Assembly (NCBI GenBank): GCA_005777415.1
Contig: SXMI01000291.1
Coordinates: 1 to 5,897 of the forward strand
Length of the DNA: 5,897 bases
Direction of reading: 5' to 3'
Origin: Actinomycetota bacterium
GTDB taxonomy: Bacteria > Actinomycetota > Acidimicrobiia > Acidimicrobiales > Microtrichaceae
The notes under the pieces were generated by a model. That model saw only the letters and a program-made list of their open reading frames with translations, was not told where the DNA came from and did no database searches. The position numbers and the translations under genes are program-made. The first letter of the stretch is position 1. Every line of letters starts with the position of its first letter. This document shows, one piece after another, positions 1 through 5,037 of this stretch.

Positions 1-36
1 CGAACGAGGCGCGCTGCCAAACTGCGCCACCACCCG
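1..36 (-). tRNA. tRNA-Pro, probably anticodon CGG (5' part only, cut by window edge)
   Basis: Read on the minus strand from 36 to 1, the bases form the 5' part of a tRNA. There is a 7-nt acceptor strand (CGGGTGG), then T8-G9, a D-stem GCGC with loop AGTTTGGCA and closing GCGC, G26, the 5' anticodon stem CCTCG, and loop bases TT followed by CG. The window ends at canonical position 35, so the anticodon reads CG followed by an unseen base. C at position 1 and this D-arm are typical of bacterial tRNA-Pro, which makes CGG (codon CCG) the best reading. Thr, Ala or Ser with anticodons starting CG are less likely. The 3' half lies outside the window, so its folding cannot be checked. Confidence 0.82.
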
Positions 37-46
37 TGGGCGGGTC

Positions 47-52
47 ATCGTA
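47..52 (-). promoter_or_regulatory. Possible -10 box for the tRNA gene
   Basis: The minus strand reads TACGAT here, a good TANNNT-type -10 hexamer. It ends 10 nt before the first tRNA base, so a start about 7 nt downstream would leave a very short leader. No convincing -35 is found 17-18 nt upstream. The tRNA could instead be reached by read-through from the upstream operon. Confidence 0.35.
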
Positions 53-53
53 A

Positions 54-70
54 CCGCCGGACGTCGGCGG
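54..70 (-). terminator. GC-only hairpin after the receiver gene, possible terminator
   Basis: CCGCCG (54-59) pairs with CGGCGG (65-70) around a 5-nt loop. An alternative register pairs 53-59 with 68-74. It starts 14 nt after the receiver-gene stop and lies before the tRNA. There is no T-tract on either side, so it would be the U-less type of hairpin proposed for high-GC actinomycetes. In such GC-rich DNA a 6-bp GC stem can arise by chance. Confidence 0.35.
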
Positions 71-84
71 CGGTAGCGGAGCCC

Positions 85-468
85 TCAGGCGTCGACGGGG
101 CGATCGCCGAGCACGTCGGCCACGACGTCCTGGAGGCGGAGGGCGTCCAGCGGCTTCACGAGTCGGGCGTCGGCCCCGCTCTGCTCGGCGAGGAGCGAGT
201 CGGCCGCCCGGTCGAGGAGCAGCACGATCCGCTGCGACGGGATCCGACCGGCACCCGACTCCAGCCGGAGGTGCCGGCAGGCCGCCAGCCCACCCATGTT
301 GCCGATCTGCATGTCGAGGATGACCAGATCCGGGTCCACGGTCCGCACGGCCTCGATCACGTCGTGGCCGGCCGTGACCTGTGCCAGTCGGGTCCCGTCG
401 TCGACGAGGGCGGCGTCGACCTCGGCGGCGATGGCGTCGTCGTCGCAGGCGAGCAGGATGGTCCTCAC
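85..468 (-). CDS. Stand-alone response-regulator receiver (REC) domain protein
   Basis: This is a 127-residue single-domain protein with the REC fold pattern and no output domain. The acidic cluster D9-D10-D11 follows the first beta strand and should bind Mg2+. D52, in PDLVILDMQ, is the expected phospho-acceptor. K105, in LVKPLD, is the conserved lysine after strand 5. The usual Thr/Ser switch residue at the end of strand 4 is replaced: the segment reads IVLLLD, with D86 in that place. Phosphorylation is therefore possible, but the switch mechanism may be altered. The start is GTG at 468, 11 nt after the stop of the ATPase gene upstream. No clear ribosome binding site is visible, which suggests translational coupling. 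No histidine kinase lies in the window. By position its partner is more likely the ATPase pair than DNA, but this is inference. Confidence 0.85.
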   Translation of the reverse strand: MRTILLACDDDAIAAEVDAALVDDGTRLAQVTAGHDVIEAVRTVDPDLVILDMQIGNMGGLAACRHLRLESGAGRIPSQRIVLLLDRAADSLLAEQSGADARLVKPLDALRLQDVVADVLGDRPVDA

Positions 469-479
469 GGCCGTTGAGG

Positions 480-1616
480 CTAGCGGGGCGTCGGCCCGGC
501 GCCGACATCGGCGGCCGGGGCGAAGAGCAGGTCGGCGAGTCGGCCGAGCGCCGACAGGTCCGTGACCTCGACCGGCTGGATGGGGACGCGCACCACCGGT
601 GCCGGAGCGACCCGTTCGGCCAGTCCGGACAGGTGGACCTCCTCGGCCGCGGCCAGCTGTCGGGCGTCGGCCAGACAGGTGTAGAGGTCACCCAGGTCGG
701 TCCCGGCGAGCGTTGCGGCCCGGGCCCGCACGGCGGTCCCGGCGAGCTCCGGGCGGTCGGTGGAGAACTCGAACGAGGGCTGCATGCGGTTCACCACCAG
801 CCCGCGCACGTCGATGCCCAGCTCGCCCAGCCGGTCTGCGAAGAACCCGGCCTCGGCGACGGTGTCGGCCTTCGGTGACGCCACCAGGATGAACGAGGTG
901 TCCGCTTCCCGCAGCAGCGAGTCGACCCGCTCGGCTCGTCGGGCGAACCCCTCCTCCATTCCCTCGAACGCCTGGAAGAACGAGATGGCGTCACCGATCA
1001 CGTCGGCGCCCACGACCTTGGCCAGCGAGCGGGTGACGGCGGCGGCGGCCAGGTTGACCGCCCGGATCGGGCCGCGTGACGGGCTCACGAGCACCTTGTA
1101 GATCCGGTGGTCGAGGAACTTCGCCAGCCGCTGGGGAGCGTCGATGAAATCGAGGGCGTTGCGGGTCGGCGGCGTGTCGACCACCACCAGGTCGTAGTCG
1201 CCCTCCACCGCCAGCTCGTAGAGCTTCTCGGACGCCATGTACTCCTGGGTGCCGGACAGCGACCCGGAGATGTTCTCGTAGAACGTGTTCGACAGGATCT
1301 CGCGGGCCTGGTCCTCGTCGGCGGCGTAGCGACGGACCAACCCGTCGAAGGTGGACTTGGTGTCCAGCATGAGGGCGTGCATCTCACCGCTCCAGTCGCC
1401 GGAGATGGTCGAGGCCGTGTCGCTGAGTCCCTCCAACCCGAGCGCGTTCGCCAGCCGTCGCGCCGGGTCGATGGTGACGACCACGGATCGCCGACCCCGG
1501 CGGGCGGCCTCCATGGCGACGACGGCGGCCGTCGTGGTCTTGCCGACACCCCCGGAGCCGCAGCACACCACGACCCGACTCCCGTCGACGATCTCGCCGA
1601 GCCCCGTCCCGCTCAT
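480..1616 (-). CDS. ArsA/GET3-like ATPase, Rv3680-type subunit
   Basis: This is a soluble 378-residue P-loop ATPase of the ArsA/GET3 (SIMIBI) class. The deviant Walker A is GSGGVGKTT at 20-28. The switch I aspartate is D50 in TIDPARRL, and the Walker B/switch II-like motif is DTPPT at 147-151, followed by RNALDFIDAP. The segments GTQEYMA (122-128) and RNALDF match my memory of mycobacterial Rv3680, which pairs with Rv3679. S21 occupies the position of the signature lysine that normally reaches across the dimer to the partner's ATP. Rv3680 also lacks this lysine, so it is a subfamily trait rather than damage. There are no membrane segments and no ArsA-like arsenite cysteine triad, so arsenite export is unlikely. 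The ATG start overlaps the upstream ATPase stop as ATGA (1613-1616), which supports coupled, roughly equal synthesis of the two subunits. The real substrate is unknown. Confidence 0.93.
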   Translation of the reverse strand: MSGTGLGEIVDGSRVVVCCGSGGVGKTTTAAVVAMEAARRGRRSVVVTIDPARRLANALGLEGLSDTASTISGDWSGEMHALMLDTKSTFDGLVRRYAADEDQAREILSNTFYENISGSLSGTQEYMASEKLYELAVEGDYDLVVVDTPPTRNALDFIDAPQRLAKFLDHRIYKVLVSPSRGPIRAVNLAAAAVTRSLAKVVGADVIGDAISFFQAFEGMEEGFARRAERVDSLLREADTSFILVASPKADTVAEAGFFADRLGELGIDVRGLVVNRMQPSFEFSTDRPELAGTAVRARAATLAGTDLGDLYTCLADARQLAAAEEVHLSGLAERVAPAPVVRVPIQPVEVTDLSALGRLADLLFAPAADVGAGPTPR

Positions 1617-2581
1617 GCCCGGGGCTCCGACTCGAGCGAACCCAGCTGCTCGATGAGGGCGGCGGCCAAGGTGTCCAGCCCGGCGCGACCCAGGTCCGAG
1701 GTGAACAGGTCGGGCAGCAGCAACTGGGGGAGCGGCAGTTCCTCGGCGAGTCGGGTGAGTTGCTCCTGTTGGAGGTCGCTGCGGGCGGTCCGGAACCGGG
1801 CGGCGCCGCGCAGTGCCTCGGCCTCCCCCTCGACCAGGGCCACGCCGGCTGCGGCCGCAGCTACCTCGGGGTCCACCGCCAGTCCGGCGAGCGGTGGGTG
1901 GACGCCGTTCACCACGACCGGTCCGAGCGCCACGCCGACCCGGTCCTCGAGGCTGTAGGCGGTCTCGACGAGCTCGTTCACTGGGGTCTCCTCCGGTGCG
2001 GTCACCAGGAGTATCCGGCAGCGGTCGGGGTCGCCGAGCAGATCCTGGACGTCGCGGGCCTGGGCGTTGATGGGTCCGACGGCGACGGCGTCGAGCAGTC
2101 CGCTGGCCGACTGGAGGAAGGTGATCGCGTGGCCGGCCGCCGGGGCGTCCACGAGGACCAGGTCGAAGGTCCCGGAGCGCTCGAGCTGCTTGACCTTGCC
2201 CAGGACGAGGATGTCCCGGATGCCGGGGATCGCCGTGGAGATCATGTCGAGCAACCCCGAGCTCACGAGCCGCTTGGAGAGCCGCTGCAGTCCCCGTTCG
2301 TTGAGGTAGTCCAACAGCGCGTCGTCCGGTGTGACGGTCCGGGCGTGGACGCCCGCATGGTCACGAGCGGCCTCGACCAGGACCTGTTCGTCGTAGGAGA
2401 GTCGGCCCGTCTCGAATGCCGAGGCCATGGAGTCCTTGCCCTCGACCTCGACGATGAGCACCCGCAGCCCCACCGACGACGCGGCCACGGCCAGCGCCGC
2501 GGTGACCGTCGTCTTGCCGACACCGCCCTTCCCGGCGACGATGATCACGCCGGAGGTGGTGAGAAACTGCGCTGGTTCCAC
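1613..2581 (-). CDS. ArsA/GET3-like ATPase, Rv3679-type subunit
   Basis: This is a soluble 322-residue P-loop ATPase and the first gene of the minus-strand operon. The deviant Walker A is GKGGVGKTT at 17-25, with signature lysine K18 and P-loop lysine K23. The switch I region reads VLIVEVEGK (41-49), with E47 where many ArsA/GET3 proteins have Asp. Mycobacterial Rv3679 also reads VEVEG here as I recall it. DAPAAGH (145-151) is the switch II-like motif, and the PGIRDILVLGK segment (119-129) is also typical of that subfamily. There are no membrane helices and no metal-binding cysteines. The start is GTG at 2581, chosen because GAAGGA lies just upstream. It probably pairs with the downstream paralog to form a heterodimer. 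The mycobacterial pair has been linked to stress tolerance rather than arsenic, but the function here is not established. Confidence 0.93.
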   Translation of the reverse strand: MEPAQFLTTSGVIIVAGKGGVGKTTVTAALAVAASSVGLRVLIVEVEGKDSMASAFETGRLSYDEQVLVEAARDHAGVHARTVTPDDALLDYLNERGLQRLSKRLVSSGLLDMISTAIPGIRDILVLGKVKQLERSGTFDLVLVDAPAAGHAITFLQSASGLLDAVAVGPINAQARDVQDLLGDPDRCRILLVTAPEETPVNELVETAYSLEDRVGVALGPVVVNGVHPPLAGLAVDPEVAAAAAGVALVEGEAEALRGAARFRTARSDLQQEQLTRLAEELPLPQLLLPDLFTSDLGRAGLDTLAAALIEQLGSLESEPRA

Positions 2582-2585
2582 AGAG

Positions 2586-2592
2586 TTCCTTC
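2586..2592 (-). promoter_or_regulatory. Ribosome binding site of the first ATPase gene
   Basis: The minus strand reads GAAGGAA here, 4 nt before the GTG at 2581. This is the only purine-rich match near that start, and it fixes the start codon. Confidence 0.7.
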
Positions 2593-2620
2593 GGTCGTGG
2601 ATCGAGGCGGACGGATCGAC

Positions 2621-2625
2621 GGAGG
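2621..2625 (+). promoter_or_regulatory. Ribosome binding site of the NfeD gene
   Basis: GGAGG lies 7 nt upstream of the GTG at 2633. It decides the NfeD start in favour of 2633. The reading frame is open far upstream (to at least 1760) and contains another in-frame GTG at 2597, but no comparable site precedes that codon. Confidence 0.75.
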
Positions 2626-2632
2626 CACGCCG

Positions 2633-4048
2633 GTGAGGCGACGAGCAGATGCGGGTCCGAGGCTACCGGGGAGCTCGCGCCGGGCTGTGCTCGCCCTCGT
2701 GGCCCTGGGCCTCGCCGCGGTCCCGCTCCTGGGCGGGCTCACCGGTTCCGCTGGCGCCGCCGACGCATCCGGCGTCCAGGACGAGCCGGTGCCGACCACG
2801 ACCGGACCGGACCGGGCCGACCGCGACGCGCCGGCCACCTGCGAGGAGGTGGGGTGCCTGGACGTCGTGGCGGTCGACGGCCTCCTCGATGAGATCGAGG
2901 CCGACTTCGTGATCGACACGCTGGCGGGCGCCCGGGCCGCCGACGGGGTCGTCGCGGTCGTGCTCCAGCTGGACTCGGCCGGTGCGGCGGTCGACGACGC
3001 CCGGCTCGCCCAGGTGGCGACGGCGATCGCGAGCGCCGACGTGCCGGTGTCGATCTGGATCGGCCCGTCCGGGGCGACCGCCCGCGGTTCGGTGGTGGAT
3101 CTGGTGCAGGTGGCGGACTCCTCGGGCATCTCCCCGGGTTCGACGATCGGCGACGCCGGACCGCAGGTCCTCGACCCGGAGCAGTTCGGCGACCTGCTGG
3201 TGGGCGGTGCCTCCGTGGCCCGCACCGAGGTCCTCGGCGCCCAGGAGGCGGTCGATGCCGGGGTCGTGGACCGGTTCTCGCCCACGGTGCTCGAGCACAT
3301 CGTGGGGCTCGAGGGCGTCCGGACCGAGACCCTCACCGAGGACGGCCAGCGCCGCCAGGTCCCGGTCACGGTCGTCCGGTTCTCCAAGCTGCCGCTCCTG
3401 ATCCAGTTGTTCCACACGGCGGCGAGCCCGTCGGTGGCCTACCTCCTGCTGGTGGTCGGCCTCGGGCTCCTGCTCTTCGAGTTCTTCACCGCCGGCGTCG
3501 GCGTGGCCGGCGTGGTGGGCGCCATCAGCCTCGTCCTCGGCGGCTACGGGGTCGCCGAGCTGCCCCGGGCGGGATGGGCGTTGGCGCTGCTCGTCGGCGG
3601 CGTCGTGGCGGTGGCGGTGGACGTCCAGACCGGGATCCCCCGGGCGTGGTCGATCATCGGGACCACCATGTTCACGATCGGGTCGGTGTTCCTGTTCACC
3701 GAGTTCCGTCCGACCTGGATCGCGCTCCTGGTCGGGATCATCGGCATGGCCGTCGTGGTGTTCTCGGGGATGCCGGCCATGGTCCGCACCCGGTTCGCGA
3801 CCCCGACGATCGGCCGCGAGCAGCTCGTCGGCGAGTTGGGCACGGCGATCGAAGGGGTGGAGCCCGAGGGGACGGTCCAGGTGCTCGGTGGCCTGTGGCG
3901 GGCCCGGACGAACCGGGCGACCCCGATCCCGGCGGGTGGACGGGTCCGCGTCCTGTCGATCGACGGGTTGGTGCTCGAGGTCGAGCCCGAGGAGGGCGGC
4001 GCCATGGACTACCGGGAGATGCGCGGACGACGCTCCCGGTCCGAGTAG
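2633..4048 (+). CDS. Long-form NfeD family membrane protein with degenerate protease domain
   Basis: The product is 471 residues. A basic N-terminus and hydrophobic stretch (about 18-43, ending SAGAA) form a signal peptide or anchor. A Pro/Asp/Thr linker (about 48-68) and a CEEVGC cysteine pair (C70, C75) follow. Residues 76-215 are a ClpP/NfeD-like domain, with the conserved patterns SPGSTIGDAGP (167-177) and AQEAVDAGVVD (203-213). Five membrane helices lie at about 266-285, 287-308, 313-330, 339-356 and 362-379. A C-terminal OB-like NfeD domain (about 393-452) includes PIPAGGRVRVL. In active relatives the serine sits in an AASAG motif. The ungapped equivalent here is ARGSV, with G152 at the serine position, and the GG oxyanion motif reads SAGA. 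The helical segment that carries the catalytic lysine is largely missing. Proteolysis is therefore doubtful. No SPFH/flotillin partner gene is in the window. Confidence 0.9.
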   Translation: MRRRADAGPRLPGSSRRAVLALVALGLAAVPLLGGLTGSAGAADASGVQDEPVPTTTGPDRADRDAPATCEEVGCLDVVAVDGLLDEIEADFVIDTLAGARAADGVVAVVLQLDSAGAAVDDARLAQVATAIASADVPVSIWIGPSGATARGSVVDLVQVADSSGISPGSTIGDAGPQVLDPEQFGDLLVGGASVARTEVLGAQEAVDAGVVDRFSPTVLEHIVGLEGVRTETLTEDGQRRQVPVTVVRFSKLPLLIQLFHTAASPSVAYLLLVVGLGLLLFEFFTAGVGVAGVVGAISLVLGGYGVAELPRAGWALALLVGGVVAVAVDVQTGIPRAWSIIGTTMFTIGSVFLFTEFRPTWIALLVGIIGMAVVVFSGMPAMVRTRFATPTIGREQLVGELGTAIEGVEPEGTVQVLGGLWRARTNRATPIPAGGRVRVLSIDGLVLEVEPEEGGAMDYREMRGRRSRSE

Positions 4049-4077
4049 TGCTCGCGGAAGTGAGCAGAGTGCTCGCG
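4047..4077 (+). repeat. Two 10-nt direct repeats, 21 bp apart, upstream of the whiB promoter
   Basis: AGTGCTCGCG occurs at 4047-4056 and again at 4068-4077, an exact 21-bp period and so about two helical turns. Between them lies GTGAGCA, which makes inverted pairs with the TGCTC of each copy (for example GAGCA-GAG-TGCTC at 4063-4075). The second copy ends 9 nt before the proposed -35. The first copy overlaps the NfeD stop codon. The arrangement fits a regulator binding one face of the DNA upstream of the promoter. A role as an NfeD terminator hairpin is a weaker alternative. Confidence 0.5.
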
Positions 4078-4086
4078 AATTCATCG

Positions 4087-4116
4087 TTGTCCGGTCGCCA
4101 CGGTCCTGCCTAGGGT
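4087..4116 (+). promoter_or_regulatory. Housekeeping-sigma promoter of the whiB gene
   Basis: TTGTCC (4087-4092) and TAGGGT (4111-4116) are separated by 18 nt. This fits the TTGAC / TAGRGT promoters of the principal sigma factor in actinomycetes. Transcription would begin near 4123, giving a leader of about 24 nt that contains the GGGGGG ribosome binding site at 4134-4139, 7 nt before the GTG start. Confidence 0.6.
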
Positions 4117-4146
4117 CTGCGCACGCCGTGACTGGGGGGTCGTTCG

Positions 4147-4404
4147 GTGAGTGCACAACCATCTCGTGTGACGTGGCAGGACCGAGCGGCCTGCAGGGGG
4201 CCGCAGGCCGTCGTCTTCTTCCCACCGCCGAGCTTCGAGCGCAAGGCCGACCGTCAGGAGCGCGAGCTGCGGGCCAAGGCGATCTGCTCGGAGTGCTCGG
4301 CCCGGGACGAGTGCCTGGAGTACGCCCTGGACATCAGGGAGCCCCACGGTGTCTGGGGCGGACTGAACGAGTCCGAGCGGAACCAGCTCCTCGAGACCCG
4401 CTGA
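4147..4404 (+). CDS. WhiB-family iron-sulfur transcriptional regulator
   Basis: This is an 85-residue WhiB-like protein. Four cysteines bind the [4Fe-4S] cluster: C16, C47, C50 and C56, in the classic C-x30-C-x2-C-x5-C spacing. The GVWGG turn is at 68-72, and FFPPP (24-28) is also typical. WhiB proteins bind the principal sigma factor and tune transcription in response to oxygen, nitric oxide or redox state. The protein ends soon after the turn, with NESERNQLLETR. The basic C-terminal tail that many WhiB proteins use to touch DNA is absent, so this one may act mainly through sigma. The start is GTG at 4147, supported by the GGGGGG at 4134-4139. It lies 98 bp after NfeD and has its own promoter. 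In M. tuberculosis whiB4 also neighbours the Rv3679/Rv3680 pair, but this protein is shorter and not clearly WhiB4. Confidence 0.95.
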   Translation: MSAQPSRVTWQDRAACRGPQAVVFFPPPSFERKADRQERELRAKAICSECSARDECLEYALDIREPHGVWGGLNESERNQLLETR

Positions 4405-4435
4405 GCGCCCGCTCACGGCGGGGAGCCGGTCCGGC
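4402..4435 (+). terminator. Two small inverted repeats after whiB, possible terminator or operator
   Basis: TGAGC-GCCC-GCTCA spans 4402-4415 and includes the whiB stop codon. GCCGG-T-CCGGC spans 4425-4435. There is no T-tract. Both stems are short. They could end the whiB transcript or bind a regulator of the next gene, and they may be chance in GC-rich DNA. Confidence 0.3.
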
Positions 4436-4445
4436 ACCGACGACC

Positions 4446-4451
4446 TAACCT
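4446..4451 (+). promoter_or_regulatory. -10 box for a leaderless fxsA transcript
   Basis: TAACCT matches TANNNT and ends 7 nt before the GTG at 4459, so the first G of the start codon would be the first transcribed base. This is the standard geometry of actinobacterial leaderless genes. No convincing -35 is seen, and only a weak GGGG lies too close to the start to be a good ribosome binding site. Confidence 0.55.
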
Positions 4452-4458
4452 GCGGGGC

Positions 4459-5037
4459 GTGATCGGATTCGCCGTCCTCCTCGCCATCGTCGCGCTGGGT
4501 GTCGCCCAGCTGTGGTCGATCGTGGCCGTGGCGAACCTGGTCGGCGTGCTCTGGACCGCCGCGCTCATCGCCGCGTGCGTCGTGGTCGGTCTCTGGCTCG
4601 TGGCCCGGCAGGGTGCGTCGGTGCTCCGCCGGGCGCAGACCGACCTGGCCGCCGGGCGCTCACCCTCCCGAGCCGTTGCCGACGGGGTGCTGGTCGCCAC
4701 GGCCGGTGCCTGCCTGATCGTCCCCGGGTTCGTCACTGCGGCGGTCGGGTTCCTGCTCCTCCTCCCGCCGGTCCGGTCCCTGGTGCGCCCGGTGCTCGAG
4801 CGCTGGTGGTCCCGGCGCGTGCAGCGGGGTGCTGGAGCATTCCGTTCGGCGACGTTCGGGACGGCCGGACCGGGTGGCGCGGTGTTCCGCACGGTGATCA
4901 TCGGCGACGTCGATCCTCGCCGGGGAACGGCGGGGGCCGAGGTGCGCGATTCCGAGGTGCCCCGGGACGGGGTGATCGAGGCCGAGGTGATCGACGTGCG
5001 GGTCGACTCGCCACGCGAGCTCCCGCCCGGCTCGTGA
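4459..5037 (+). CDS. fxsA: FxsA family membrane protein
   Basis: The protein has 192 residues. Hydrophobic segments lie at about 3-24, 28-49 and 76-103. The family pattern is clear: ARQGASVLRRAQTDLAAGRSP (49-69) followed by LIVPGFVTAAVGFLLLLPP (86-104) and an arginine. E. coli FxsA is an inner-membrane protein that relieves F-plasmid exclusion of phage T7 when overproduced; its normal job is unknown. Two departures from the family are visible: the N-terminal P..E motif is not recognisable, and the usual PGFxTD reads PGFVTA, losing the aspartate. The C-terminal tail (107-192) is hydrophilic and rich in Asp, Glu and Arg, longer than in short FxsA proteins. The GTG start is supported by the -10 box 7 nt upstream. 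The stop overlaps the NUDIX start as GTGA (5034-5037), so the two genes form one operon. Confidence 0.87.
   Translation: MIGFAVLLAIVALGVAQLWSIVAVANLVGVLWTAALIAACVVVGLWLVARQGASVLRRAQTDLAAGRSPSRAVADGVLVATAGACLIVPGFVTAAVGFLLLLPPVRSLVRPVLERWWSRRVQRGAGAFRSATFGTAGPGGAVFRTVIIGDVDPRRGTAGAEVRDSEVPRDGVIEAEVIDVRVDSPRELPPGS

Noticed and set aside
1107..1958. 283-residue open frame on the plus strand
   Set aside because: It is antisense to the two ATPase genes, with no domain and a shadow-like composition.
480..2581. Arsenite efflux operon (arsA with arsB or arsD)
   Set aside because: The ATPases lack the arsenite-binding cysteines, and no arsB, arsD or arsR is present. They match the Rv3679/Rv3680 type instead.
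1760..2632. The nfeD reading frame stays open far upstream, allowing a 762-residue protein
   Set aside because: The extra part runs antisense through the ATPase gene, is Gly/Asp/Arg-rich without domain features, and the signal peptide and GGAGG site place the real start at 2633.
2795..2835. Tandem GACCG-like short repeats
   Set aside because: They encode the Asp/Arg/Pro linker of NfeD (about residues 55-66) and are explained by codon use in a low-complexity linker.
2663..4225. 520-residue open frame on the minus strand
   Set aside because: It lies opposite nfeD and part of whiB, both with clear domains. Its product is a low-complexity Arg/Asp/His/Gly-rich shadow typical of GC-rich DNA.
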